A stretch of 20,069 nt of DNA from Suttonella ornithocola (GTDB lineage Bacteria; Pseudomonadota; Gammaproteobacteria; Cardiobacteriales; Cardiobacteriaceae): NCBI RefSeq assembly GCF_001889065.1, contig NZ_LWHB01000040.1, forward strand, positions 1 to 20,069, read 5' to 3'. Under the pieces are notes generated by a model. The model had not been told where the DNA came from. It ran no database searches and was given only the letters and a program-made list of their open reading frames with translations. The translations under genes were made by a program, and so were the position numbers. Below are positions 1 through 7,678 of the stretch, piece by piece; the stretch's first letter is position 1; the number at the start of each line of letters is the position of its first letter.

Positions 1-681
1 AAAAATGGCACCAATGACAGAAACATCACTAATACCTAAAAAGCCAAATCGGAAACCATTGACCATATAAAGAATAGGGTTGAGTTTAGAAACTTGTTGC
101 CAGAATTCAGGTAACATGGAAATGGAATAAAAAACGCCACCTAGATAGATTAATGGTGTCAAAATAAAAGTTGGTACAAGTGCAACATCATCAAAGCTGC
201 GTGCATAGCAAGCGTTGATAAAGCCTGCTAAGGAAAAGGCAATGGCGGTGAGTAATAAAATGATGAGCATGACACCAATATGGGCAAAACTAATGTTGGT
301 AAAGAAAAATGAAACTAGAGTAACCAATGTGCCAACAATCAGTGCTCTTAAAACGCCACCAGTGACAAAACCTGCCAAAATAAGCGCATTTGGCATAGGG
401 GAAATAAGTAATTCTTCTACAGAATTATTAAATCTTGCACCATAGAAAGAGCTAACTACATTGTTATAGGCATTATTGATAACCGCCATCATAATTAGCC
501 CGGGCGCAATATAATCCGCATAGTTAAACCCTTCAAAATTACCGATTCTGGAGCCAATCAGCTGACCAAAGATTAAAAAATATAGTGTGGTGGTAATAGT
601 TGAGGGCAGTAAAGTTTGTGTCCATAATCGAATAAAACGATGAATTTCTTTATAAAGTAGGGTAAAAAAAGCGTTCAACAT
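1..681 (-). CDS. yadH: ABC-2 type transporter permease, YadH family (3' end beyond window)
   Basis: Inner-membrane permease subunit of an ABC-2 exporter; it would work with a separate ATPase (YadG in E. coli), and its substrate is unknown. The 227 visible codons match E. coli YadH (256 residues) from end to end as I recall it: KEIHRFIRLWTQTLLPS near the N-terminus, LIFGQLIGSRIGNFEGF, the YIAPGLIMMAVINNAYNNV stretch, EELLISPMP, and the C-terminal LTPLIYLGGVFYSISMLP and KLNPILYMVNGFRFGFLG. About 30 residues lie off the left edge. The start is the ATG at 679-681; I see no strong ribosome binding site. It lies 28 bp behind udk on the same strand, so the two may be cotranscribed. No ATPase gene sits immediately upstream, unlike yadG-yadH of E. 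coli; it could be downstream, outside the window. Confidence 0.88.
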   Translation of the reverse strand, partial: MLNAFFTLLYKEIHRFIRLWTQTLLPSTITTTLYFLIFGQLIGSRIGNFEGFNYADYIAPGLIMMAVINNAYNNVVSSFYGARFNNSVEELLISPMPNALILAGFVTGGVLRALIVGTLVTLVSFFFTNISFAHIGVMLIILLLTAIAFSLAGFINACYARSFDDVALVPTFILTPLIYLGGVFYSISMLPEFWQQVSKLNPILYMVNGFRFGFLGISDVSVIGAIF

Positions 682-709
682 AATGGGCTATAATCATGAA
701 AAATAATAT

Positions 710-1339
710 TTAAGACTGGCGAATTTTTAGGATAGTGTCAATTTTAGCAATTAAAACATCAATGGCGACTCGGTTATCATTTTCACTTGGGATAATCATA
801 TCGGCATAACGTTTGGTTGGCTCAACGAATTGATTATGCATCGGGCGAACCTGCTTGAGATATTGTTGAATAACGGAATCTGTTGAGCGTCCGCGTTCAA
901 TGCAATCTCTTTCAAGTCTGCGAATAAATCTTAAGTCAGAGTCAGTATCAACATAAAGTTTGATATCCATTAGCTCGCGAACGGCATCATCATAAAGCGC
1001 TAAAATACCCTCTAAAATGATGACATCGGCCGGTTCTTGGTGTTTGGTGTAATCTGCGCGTGTGTTGATAGTGTAGTCATACTGCGGTAGTTCTATTGCT
1101 TGGCGATTCAATAATGCTTTGAGCTGTTGGTGTAAAAGTTCGCTATCAAAAGCATCAGGATGATCATAGTTTTGCTGACGACGAACTTCGGGAGAAAGGT
1201 GGGATTGGTCTTTGTAATAGTAATCTTGCTCAATAATGGTAATCGCATGTCCATTAAAGTTGGTGTATAAGGCGCGCGCAACCGTTGTTTTTCCTGAGCC
1301 TGATCCTCCCGCGACGCCAATAATAATTGGTTTGCTCAT
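710..1339 (-). CDS. udk: Uridine kinase
   Basis: Cytosolic enzyme of pyrimidine salvage that phosphorylates uridine and cytidine to UMP and CMP using a nucleoside triphosphate. The 209-residue product is close to E. coli Udk (213). The P-loop GGSGSGKTT is at residues 11-19. It is followed by EQDYYYKD, the region that contacts the nucleoside, then NYDHPDAFD, the LPQYDYTINTR segment, VIILEGILAL, and RFIRRLERDCIERGR with the lid arginines. The sequence GTGAGG lies just upstream of the ATG and supports this start. The gene is probably first in a two-gene unit with the yadH-like permease. It diverges from the S9 peptidase gene across a 368-bp gap. Identification is secure from the length and the unbroken family motifs. 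Confidence 0.95.
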   Translation of the reverse strand: MSKPIIIGVAGGSGSGKTTVARALYTNFNGHAITIIEQDYYYKDQSHLSPEVRRQQNYDHPDAFDSELLHQQLKALLNRQAIELPQYDYTINTRADYTKHQEPADVIILEGILALYDDAVRELMDIKLYVDTDSDLRFIRRLERDCIERGRSTDSVIQQYLKQVRPMHNQFVEPTKRYADMIIPSENDNRVAIDVLIAKIDTILKIRQS

Positions 1340-1707
1340 AAAGCCTCACTAGATTAGTTTATTATTCCTATGAAATGAATAGCAGATTGATAGGTAACAA
1401 TCATACGATATTCTCTCTTGAGAGAGTGTAGGAATAGGATAAGAAATCGCTATTGTAGCGCAGGACGGTATGACTCGCAGTGAAATCTCTGTTTGTTTGT
1501 CTCTGAATTTTGGGGATTTCGTTTACTTTAATGGATAATTGTATTTTCTTTGCTTTTATCTACAAATCAAATAAATACGAAAGAATAAGAAAGTCAATTC
1601 TTTATCGCTGTATGGTTACAAGGCGCAAAGATTACCCTGTCATCACTTCACTTTATCAATAAGAGTAGCATATTATCTCTTTTTACTTTTACGTTATATG
1701 GAAAGCA
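1340..1707. other. Divergent intergenic region between udk and the S9 peptidase
   Basis: No coding region is apparent. Two nested inverted repeats lie on the udk side: arms TATTCCTA (1363-1370) and TAGGAATA (1429-1436), enclosing the compact palindrome CTCTCTTGAGAGAG (1413-1426). The rest is AT-rich and should hold the promoters of both flanking genes. Confidence 0.5.
1647..1676 (+). promoter_or_regulatory. Possible sigma-70 promoter of the S9 peptidase
   Basis: TTCACT at 1647-1652 and TATTAT at 1671-1676, separated by 18 bp, lie 31 bp before the start codon. The -35 match is only 4 of 6, so this is a weak inference. Confidence 0.35.
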
Positions 1708-3714
1708 ATGATGACACGCAAACTTATCGCAGTAGCCTTAATGGCAACTTTTGGTGCAAGCCATGCCGCTGCACTCGAAAATCTACCGGGTAACACAAAT
1801 TTACCCTCTCCGCCCGCTGTTTTAGACGCATTAGCCAAACAAGGCGATGTTGGCGGGGTTTACCATGTTCAAGATTTTTTCAAATCCCCAGAAGTCAGTG
1901 GCTATCAGGTTTCGCCTGATGGAAAATATTTGGTTTGGCGGCAGCGCAACGAAAACGGCAAAAGAGATTTATGGATTCGAGAAATTAACAGCGATAAACC
2001 GCGTTTATTATTAGCAGAAGGCGACGATGTTATTCGTGGTTATAGTTGGGTGAATGACCATCAGTTGGTTTATATGCAAGATAAAGGTGGTAACGAAAAC
2101 TATCATATTTATCGCATTAATGCCGATGGCTCTGATGCCAAAGATTTAACGCCTTTTGACGGCGTTCGCGCCATGATAAGCAATGTGCTTCACGATGATA
2201 AAGACCACATTATCATTGTCATGAATAAAGAAAACCCTGAATTATTTACGCCGTATCGCTTAGATTTAAACAACGGCGATTTAGTCAAACTCTATGATAA
2301 TCCGCCAAGTGAAGAACCCATTGATGATTTCTTATTTGATAAAGATGGCAAACTTCGTGTGATTACGCGTATCGTTCAAGGTCAGGATACCGATTTATAT
2401 TATTTAATTGATGGTAAATTCCAAAAAATTAAGCACATTCCTTTTGGCGAAGTCTTTTCCGTTTTAGGATTTGATTATAAAAGCGATAATCCTAACGCGG
2501 CTTATGTGCTTTCCAATGAAGAAAGCGATAAAGCCAATATTTATCGCTACGACCTAAAAACAGGCAAAGTGCTTGATACGGTTTTCACCAATGATACCTA
2601 TGACGCAGGTGGCATTAGCCGTTCTCGCAAGCGCGGTTATGAGCTTGATGCGATTTTCTACAATGGCGATAAGCCGCAAACCATTGCCAAAAGTGAAACT
2701 TTCAAAAAATGGGAAGCCGATCTTCAAAAACAACTCGGTACAAATCAGAAAATTGACATCATTGACGCTGACGATGATGAAAAAACCTTTATCGTGTTAG
2801 TCAGTAGCGACCGTGAACCTGGTGTGTTTTATCTCTATCAGCCCGAAAAACAACGCTTAGAAAAACTCACCAGTATTCATCCGCATTTGAAACGCGAAGA
2901 TATGGCAGAAATGACGCCGATTTCTTTCCAATCCCGCGATGGTATGACCATTCATGGCTATTTCAGCCGTCCTGCGCATATTCCACAAGACCAAAAAGTT
3001 CCTGTGATTGTGTATGTTCATGGTGGACCACAGGGCGTACGCGATAGTTGGGGGTTTGACCCGCAAGTTCAGCTCTTTACCTCACATGGCTACGGCGTAT
3101 TACAAGTGAATTTCCGTATTTCAGGCGGTTATGGTAAGCAGTTCTTTAATGCTGGATTAGGACAAGTCGGTCGTAAAACCATGGACGATGTGGAAGATGG
3201 TATTGATTACATCATCAAAAAAGGTTGGGCTGACCCTCAAAAAATTGCGATTTATGGCGGTAGCCATGGCGGATTTGCGGTCTTACGCGGATTAGTGAAA
3301 ACCCCTGATTTATATGCTTGTGGCGTAGATTATGTGGGCGTTTCTAATCTTTATACCTTTATGAAAACCATTCCGGCTTATTGGGAACCTGTACGCAATA
3401 TGCTTTATACCATTTGGTATAACCCTGATGACCCAGCGCAAAAAGCCATTATGGATGAAGTGTCGCCATTACAAAATGCCGATAAAATCAACAAACCGCT
3501 TTTTGTGGTGCAAGGAGCAAATGACCCACGCGTTAACATCAATGAAGCCGACCAAATCGTATCTAATTTACGCAATCGCGGGATTGATGTGCCATATATG
3601 GTCAAATACGATGAAGGGCATGGTTTTGCAAAAGAAGCCAATCGCTTAGATATGCAAAGAAGTATGATGGGCTTTTTACATCAGTGTTTACAACCGGAAA
3701 ATAAGATTAAATAG
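1708..3714 (+). CDS. Secreted S9-family prolyl oligopeptidase / acylaminoacyl-peptidase-like enzyme
   Basis: A serine peptidase of family S9 (prolyl oligopeptidase clan), 668 residues. The N-terminus is a Sec-type signal peptide: R4-K5, then a hydrophobic stretch, then SHA as a likely cleavage site near residue 20. A periplasmic location is therefore inferred. Residues about 50-400 have beta-propeller-like repeats (VSPDGKYLVW, LDLNNGDLVKL, YRYDLKTGKVL). The C-terminal alpha/beta hydrolase domain carries HGGP at 438-441, the nucleophile motif YGGSHGG with Ser519, Asp606 in QGANDPRVN, and His638 in DEGHGF, so the catalytic triad is intact. Two ATGs stand in tandem; GGAAAG at 1700-1705 is better spaced for the second (1711), so the true protein may be one residue shorter. 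The natural substrate cannot be told from sequence; peptide or acyl-peptide degradation is the family role. Confidence 0.88.
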   Translation: MMTRKLIAVALMATFGASHAAALENLPGNTNLPSPPAVLDALAKQGDVGGVYHVQDFFKSPEVSGYQVSPDGKYLVWRQRNENGKRDLWIREINSDKPRLLLAEGDDVIRGYSWVNDHQLVYMQDKGGNENYHIYRINADGSDAKDLTPFDGVRAMISNVLHDDKDHIIIVMNKENPELFTPYRLDLNNGDLVKLYDNPPSEEPIDDFLFDKDGKLRVITRIVQGQDTDLYYLIDGKFQKIKHIPFGEVFSVLGFDYKSDNPNAAYVLSNEESDKANIYRYDLKTGKVLDTVFTNDTYDAGGISRSRKRGYELDAIFYNGDKPQTIAKSETFKKWEADLQKQLGTNQKIDIIDADDDEKTFIVLVSSDREPGVFYLYQPEKQRLEKLTSIHPHLKREDMAEMTPISFQSRDGMTIHGYFSRPAHIPQDQKVPVIVYVHGGPQGVRDSWGFDPQVQLFTSHGYGVLQVNFRISGGYGKQFFNAGLGQVGRKTMDDVEDGIDYIIKKGWADPQKIAIYGGSHGGFAVLRGLVKTPDLYACGVDYVGVSNLYTFMKTIPAYWEPVRNMLYTIWYNPDDPAQKAIMDEVSPLQNADKINKPLFVVQGANDPRVNINEADQIVSNLRNRGIDVPYMVKYDEGHGFAKEANRLDMQRSMMGFLHQCLQPENKIK

Positions 3715-3752
3715 AGAAAAAATATAGTTGGTAATTTTTTGTTAGTTGATGA

Positions 3753-3923
3753 ATGCATTTAAGAAGATTACTTGGTTCAATAAGTGGCGTTATTACCTAT
3801 TTTGTTCTAATAAAATTCATTAATGTCCCAACAAATTACCAATTCTTTCTATTTGTATTTATACTGTGCTTAGCCGTATTTTTCGCGGAAAGAGTTGAAC
3901 TTAAAAAGTACGAAAATAATTAA
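3753..3923 (+). CDS. Possible small two-helix membrane protein, 56 residues
   Basis: An uninterrupted 56-codon frame starts at ATG 3753 and ends at TAA 3921-3923. It begins MHLRRLLGSISGVITYFVL, with a positively charged start followed by a hydrophobic segment. A short polar turn follows (INVPTNYQ), then a second hydrophobic segment (FFLFVFILCLAVFF, residues 31-44) and a charged tail ending ELKKYENN. This looks like a two-helix membrane protein with basic ends. It has no clear ribosome binding site and I recognise no family. It sits 38 bp after the S9 peptidase, just before an inverted repeat that could be a terminator. Chance cannot be excluded in AT-rich DNA, where hydrophobic codons are favoured. 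Confidence 0.4.
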   Translation: MHLRRLLGSISGVITYFVLIKFINVPTNYQFFLFVFILCLAVFFAERVELKKYENN

Positions 3924-3932
3924 AAAATTGGG

Positions 3933-3966
3933 TAGTGGTTTGAATAGCATACTTTTTAAACCACTA
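3933..3966 (+). terminator. Inverted repeat, possible transcription terminator
   Basis: Arms TAGTGGTTT (3933-3941) and AAACCACTA (3958-3966) pair perfectly over 9 bp, and three weaker pairs can extend the stem inward. It lies 9 bp after the small ORF and 219 bp after the S9 gene. There is no T-run directly behind the stem; the nearest is about 15 nt downstream. A terminator role is therefore tentative. Confidence 0.4.
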
Positions 3967-4040
3967 TCATTAGTTATGGTTATTTTTATTTGATATCTTT
4001 TGTAGAAAGTATTTTGTTATTCTTGTGTAGATATTACTAA

Positions 4041-4150
4041 TATAGCTGAATGAGTTCAACTTACATACAATTCAATTAGATGCAGATAGTGCATATTAGT
4101 ACAGTAAGACAAACCAACGCTGTATGCGAGTTAATAGAGATTTAGCTATA
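4041..4150. repeat. 110-bp Correia-like miniature element (MITE), decayed
   Basis: The stretch begins TATAGCTGAAT (4041-4051) and ends ATTTAGCTATA (4140-4150); these ends are inverted repeats matching at 10 of 11 positions. Inside are GCAGATAGTGCA (4082-4093), TAGTACAGTAAGAC (4097-4110) and CCAACGCTGTA (4113-4123). The order and spacing recall, from memory, the short internally deleted form of the Neisseria Correia repeat. That element has TATAGTGGATT ends and the internal words GCAGACAGTACA, TAGTACGGCAAGGC and GGCAACGCCGTA. The total length also fits the short form (about 105 bp). Ends starting at TA fit insertion by an IS630/Tc1-type transposase, to which Correia elements are linked. The comparison is from memory, not from an alignment program. 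Confidence 0.55.
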
Positions 4151-4321
4151 TCGTAACTATCACGAAATTCTCAAAAAAGAGATACGTAAGTAGTTGATAA
4201 TAAATATATGAAAAGAATATTCAATTTTTTCTATATTTATTTGGAAATTTCGCTATAGACTTTTTAAGCACTATTAAAGCGTAGAGAGTAAATCCAATAT
4301 AGAATGGTAGGATTTAGGCGA
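4151..4321. other. AT-rich spacer without recognised content
   Basis: No open frame, RNA gene or promoter can be supported here. A 7-bp inverted repeat, TAAATCC/GGATTTA, lies near the rpsT terminator. With the Correia-like element it forms a gene-poor gap between the S9 peptidase region and rpsT. Confidence 0.4.
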
Positions 4322-4356
4322 TAAAAAAACGATACTTCTTTAAGGAAGTATCGTTT
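4322..4356 (-). terminator. Intrinsic terminator of rpsT
   Basis: A perfect 12-bp stem (4327-4338 with 4345-4356) with a 6-nt loop is followed, on the minus strand, by an uninterrupted T-run (A-run at 4323-4329 on the plus strand). It lies 24 bp past the rpsT stop codon. Confidence 0.93.
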
Positions 4357-4380
4357 GATTTAAGCAAATTAAGCTAAAGA

Positions 4381-4644
4381 TTAAGCAATCGCTTTGATTT
4401 TAGCATTTACACGGCTTTTTAAGCGTGCTGCTTTATTTTTATGGATAAGCCCTTTACGAGCAGCACGATCTAAAAGGCTGCTAGCATATTGGAAAGTGCT
4501 TTTTGCTGTCTCAACGTCTTTTGCTTCAATTGCTTTTAAGACTTTTTTTACTGAAGTACGCATAGCAGAGCGTTGGCTCGCGTTGCGTGAACGAGCTTTT
4601 TCTGCTTGTTTGATTCGTTTTTTTGCTTGTGCTGAATTAGCCAA
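4381..4644 (-). CDS. rpsT: 30S ribosomal protein S20
   Basis: S20 binds 16S rRNA early in assembly of the small subunit. The 87-residue product is the same length as E. coli S20. It shows the typical basic start MANSAQAKKRIKQAEKARSRN, the central FQYASSLLDRAARKGLIHKNKA and the C-terminal LKSRVNAKIKA. The start codon is TTG (plus-strand CAA at 4642-4644), preceded by AGGAG seven bases upstream, with no competing ATG. E. coli rpsT also starts with UUG, and there the weak codon is needed for S20 to repress its own translation; similar control here is inferred. The gene is monocistronic, with its own strong promoter and terminator, and diverges from hemL. Confidence 0.97.
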   Translation of the reverse strand: MANSAQAKKRIKQAEKARSRNASQRSAMRTSVKKVLKAIEAKDVETAKSTFQYASSLLDRAARKGLIHKNKAARLKSRVNAKIKAIA

Positions 4645-4701
4645 AATATTGCTCCTGTCTTGGGTTCGGCATACGCCAGAATGTTTTATTTAAGGGCGCA
4701 A

Positions 4702-4729
4702 ATCATACCGTTTTTTTTCGTGTTGTCAA
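4702..4729 (-). promoter_or_regulatory. Sigma-70 promoter of rpsT
   Basis: Reading the minus strand: TTGACA (4724-4729), a 16-bp spacer, then TATGAT (4702-4707). The bases after the -10 are GC-rich (TTGCGCCC), as in growth-rate-regulated promoters. The predicted leader is about 50 nt. Confidence 0.85.
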
Positions 4730-4768
4730 TGTTTTCAGATGGTTCAGCGTTATTTTGTCGTTGGTTGC

Positions 4769-4797
4769 TTGTTATTGCGAGTGGGAGCTTTCATAAT
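4769..4797 (+). promoter_or_regulatory. Probable sigma-70 promoter of hemL
   Basis: TTGTTA (4769-4774), a 17-bp spacer and CATAAT (4792-4797), 30 bp before the hemL start. It is back to back with the rpsT promoter, about 40 bp away. Confidence 0.55.
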
Positions 4798-4827
4798 AAC
4801 AAAATTATTCTTTTTATGAGGTGTTTT

Positions 4828-6120
4828 ATGTTTTCAGCGTTGTCTTCTGAGCAGGCTTTTGAAAAAGCAAAAAGGGTGATCCCGGGTGGGGTAAATTCAC
4901 CAGTGAGAGCTTTTGCTTCTGTAGGCGGAACGCCATTATTTATTCGTAAGGCAGAAGGCGCTTATTTAGAAGACATTGATGGTCGTCGATTTATTGATTA
5001 TGTCGGCTCTTATGGCCCAATGATTAATGGTCATGCGCATCCAAAAGTGGTTGAGGCGGTTCAGGAAGCAGCAGCGCTAGGAATGAGCTTTGGTGCGCCA
5101 ACGGTATCAGAAACGCTTTTAGCGGAAAAGGTGGTTGCGCGTATTAATGGTATAGATATGGTTCGGATGTGCAATTCTGGAACAGAAGCAACCATGAGCG
5201 CAATACGTTTGGCAAGAGCCTACACGAAGCGGGAAAATATTTTAAAGTTTGCAGGTTGCTATCATGGGCATTCTGATGGTTTGTTGGTTGCCGCAGGTTC
5301 TGGTGCTTTGACTTTTGGTGTCCCGAATTCACCGGGGGTACCAGCGGATTTTGCGACACATACTTTAACGGCAGTTTATAACGATGTAGATGTATTAGAA
5401 GAAATTTTTGCGCAACAGGGAGAAACCTTGGCGGCTGTGATTGTTGAGCCTGTCGCTGGGAATATGAATTGTGTGCCACCTTCTTTAGCGTTTCATCAGC
5501 GTTTACGCGAATTATGCAATGAATATAGAGTAGTGTTGATTTGGGATGAGGTGATGACTGGTTTTCGTGTGGGGTATCACGGTGCGCAGTCGTTATATGA
5601 GAATATAATTGCTGATATTTTTACTTTTGGAAAAGTCATTGGTGGGGGAATGCCGGTAGGGGCTTTTGCTGCACGCAGAGAAATTATGGAACTTTTATCG
5701 CCTGTAGGTGGGGTTTATCAAGCGGGGACGTTGTCTGGCAATCCAGTAGCAATGGCAGCTGGTATTGCAAATTTAGCGTTAACAGAAGCCCCTGAGTTTT
5801 ATTCGCGATTAGAATCTTTAACGCAGCGTTTGGCAACAGGCTTAAAAACGGTCGCTCAACAAGCAAATATTCCTTTGGTTGTTAATGCGGTTTGTGGAAT
5901 GTTAGGGATTTTCTTTACGGATTTACCTGAAGTGCAGAATTTCGCAGATGTGCAACAATCGGATACGCAACGATTTGCAAAGTTTTTCCATGGGATGTTA
6001 GCAGAAGGTGTAAATTTAGCGCCTTCGGCTTTTGAGGCTTTGTTTGTTAGTATGGCGCATGATGAAGTAGTGATTGATGAAACGATTGCGGCTGCAGCGC
6101 GTGTTTTTAAAATGTTATAG
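4828..6120 (+). CDS. hemL: Glutamate-1-semialdehyde 2,1-aminomutase
   Basis: PLP enzyme that converts glutamate-1-semialdehyde to 5-aminolevulinate, the last step of the C5 route from Glu-tRNA to haem. The product has 430 residues (E. coli 426). It shows PGGVNSPVRAF, NSGTEATMSAIRLAR, FAGCYHGHSDG, VEPVAGNMNCVPP, DEVMTGFRV, and FGKVIGGGMPVGAF with the PLP lysine at residue 269, then YQAGTLSGNP. The frame is open further upstream, but homology begins at MFSALSS. GAGG at 4818-4821 is correctly spaced for ATG 4828, whereas the in-frame ATG at 4816 overlaps that GAGG. pdxH starts 9 bp after the stop, so the two genes are very likely one transcript. Confidence 0.96.
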   Translation: MFSALSSEQAFEKAKRVIPGGVNSPVRAFASVGGTPLFIRKAEGAYLEDIDGRRFIDYVGSYGPMINGHAHPKVVEAVQEAAALGMSFGAPTVSETLLAEKVVARINGIDMVRMCNSGTEATMSAIRLARAYTKRENILKFAGCYHGHSDGLLVAAGSGALTFGVPNSPGVPADFATHTLTAVYNDVDVLEEIFAQQGETLAAVIVEPVAGNMNCVPPSLAFHQRLRELCNEYRVVLIWDEVMTGFRVGYHGAQSLYENIIADIFTFGKVIGGGMPVGAFAARREIMELLSPVGGVYQAGTLSGNPVAMAAGIANLALTEAPEFYSRLESLTQRLATGLKTVAQQANIPLVVNAVCGMLGIFFTDLPEVQNFADVQQSDTQRFAKFFHGMLAEGVNLAPSAFEALFVSMAHDEVVIDETIAAAARVFKML

Positions 6121-6129
6121 GTTTTAATA

Positions 6130-6768
6130 ATGGATATCGGTAGTGTTCGTAAAGACTTTCAATCACATCGGCCGTTAAAACGTAGTGATTTATCAGATAG
6201 TCCTTGGCAGCAATTTGAAAATTGGTTTGGCGAGGCAATGCAAGCAAAGCTTGAGGAACCTAATGCTTTTGTATTGGCAACAGTCAATACTGATGGGCAA
6301 TCTAGTCAGCGAACGGTATTGCTAAAGTTTTTTGATACTGCCGGTTTTGTTTTTTATACCAATTATCATAGTCGTAAAGCACAAGAAATTGCCCAAAATC
6401 AAAAGGTTTCAATGTTATTTCCGTGGTATGGTTTGCAAAGACAAGTTAAAGTTGAAGGCTATGCAGAAAAGGTTAGCCGAGAGCAGTCTTTAAAGTATTT
6501 TTTAAGTCGCCCTGTAGGAAGTCAAATTGGGGCGTGGGCATCCCCACAAAGTAAGGTAATAGATACGCGAGATTTTTTAAGACTTCAATGGCAAAAAATG
6601 CAGAATAAGTTTAGAAATGGTGAAATTCCTTTGCCTGATTTTTGGGGAGGATATCGTATTATTCCTATGGCATTTGAATTTTGGCAAGGACAGCCTAACC
6701 GTTTACATGATAGATTTGTTTATTTACGTGATAATGATAATTGGAACATTCAACGGCTAGCCCCATAA
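6130..6768 (+). CDS. pdxH: Pyridoxine/pyridoxamine 5'-phosphate oxidase
   Basis: FMN-dependent cytosolic oxidase that turns pyridoxine or pyridoxamine 5'-phosphate into pyridoxal 5'-phosphate, the last step of PLP synthesis and salvage. The 212 residues (E. coli 218) contain QRTVLLKFFD and VFYTNYHSRKAQEI (FMN and substrate contacts), LFPWYGLQRQVKVEG, YFLSRPVGSQIGAWAS and the C-terminal signature FEFWQGQPNRLHDR ending in RLAP. The start ATG at 6130 follows hemL by only 9 bp. Its product is the cofactor of HemL, so the pairing makes metabolic sense. The next gene begins 12 bp later behind GAGGAG. Confidence 0.97.
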   Translation: MDIGSVRKDFQSHRPLKRSDLSDSPWQQFENWFGEAMQAKLEEPNAFVLATVNTDGQSSQRTVLLKFFDTAGFVFYTNYHSRKAQEIAQNQKVSMLFPWYGLQRQVKVEGYAEKVSREQSLKYFLSRPVGSQIGAWASPQSKVIDTRDFLRLQWQKMQNKFRNGEIPLPDFWGGYRIIPMAFEFWQGQPNRLHDRFVYLRDNDNWNIQRLAP

Positions 6769-6780
6769 AGAGGAGAGTGC

Positions 6781-7678
6781 ATGGAGGATGAAAAGCAAGC
6801 GATTGTTGATTTTGTATCAAATTACTCTATTGAATTAACACCAAAAACGTTATTAAAGTTAGGAAATTTACATCAGTATCTCCCAAGTACAATAAAGGTA
6901 TATTTAACGCATTTACCGGGTTCAGATTTTGCAGACACGATAACAGCAGTAGAAAAAGTGATTACGCAAGGCTTTGAAGCGGTTGCTCATGTGGCGGTTC
7001 GCAATATCCGCAGAAGAGAGGCTTTAGAAAGCGGGTTAAAAAAGTTGTGGCGAAGTGGCGGAAGAAATTCTTTTGTTATTGGCTGGGGCAGGTGGAAATG
7101 TGCAATCTCCTTTCCAAGATACTTTAGCTGTTTTGAAAGAAGGTTTATTAGAAGAGTATGATTGGGAGAGTATTGGATTTGCGGGTCATCCGGAGGGGCA
7201 TCCGTTCGTCTCACAGGAAAAAATAAAAGAAGCATTGTTATTTAAACAGTCTTATGCTGAAAACTATCCTAGAAACTATTATTTGATGACGCAGTTTTCT
7301 TTTACTTCCGAACCTATTGTGCAATGGGCGGAGAATTTAGAAAAAGAAAGCATTCGTTTTCCATTAAAAATTGGCATTCCTGGTGTGGCAAGTACTGCTT
7401 CTTTAATTAAGCATGCTCGTGCTTGTGGCGTGGGAGCATCATTAAATTTTTTATTGCGAAATGGCGGTGTTTTTAGACGATTGATTGGGGGAGTTTCTGA
7501 ACCCAATTTATTGGTTAGGGATTTAGCAGTTGCAAAAGTCCAGAAAAAATTACCCGATACAACAAAGTTACATATTTATCCTTTAGGAGGATTTGAAGCA
7601 ACGGTTAAATGGTTATCTGCCGTTCAGTCGGGGAAGTTTACGCTAGAAGATAAAAAAGGAATCCAAATCTATGAATAA
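6781..7678 (+). pseudogene. MetF-like (methylenetetrahydrofolate reductase fold) protein, frameshifted
   Basis: Two frames together encode a MetF-related protein. The first runs from ATG 6781 (good GAGGAG site) through VAHVAVRNIRRREALESGL; the second continues from about 7040 to the TAA at 7676-7678. The junction is the A6 run at 7038-7043. Removing one A gives an unbroken protein of about 298 residues, reading LKSCGEVAEEILLLLAGAGG across the join. The second part has GFAGHPEGHP, LMTQFSFTSEP, IGIPGVASTASLIKHARACG and LHIYPLGGFEATVKWL, which match the order of MetF motifs (HP, TQFFFD, GILP). The upstream frame cannot be entered earlier, because TAA 7037-7039 closes it. The cause may be a real inactivating indel, an error in the sequence, or slippage on the A-run. 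Conserved residues beyond the shift suggest it is recent or artefactual. The substrate of this divergent MetF branch is unknown. Confidence 0.75.

Noticed and set aside
215..445. 76-codon plus-strand frame
   Set aside because: It lies antisense within the yadH-like gene, whose translation is clearly homologous to the family.
4660..4827. Longer hemL frame from 4660
   Set aside because: It overlaps the rpsT promoter and leader and has no HemL homology; GAGG is placed for ATG 4828.
4730..4827. Riboswitch or attenuator before hemL/pdxH
   Set aside because: The leader is about 25 nt from the predicted promoter, too short for a riboswitch, and no stable stem is visible.
7038..7043. Programmed -1 frameshift at A6 in the MetF-like gene
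   Set aside because: A -1 shift leads to the wrong frame; the conserved continuation needs +1 (or one base fewer).
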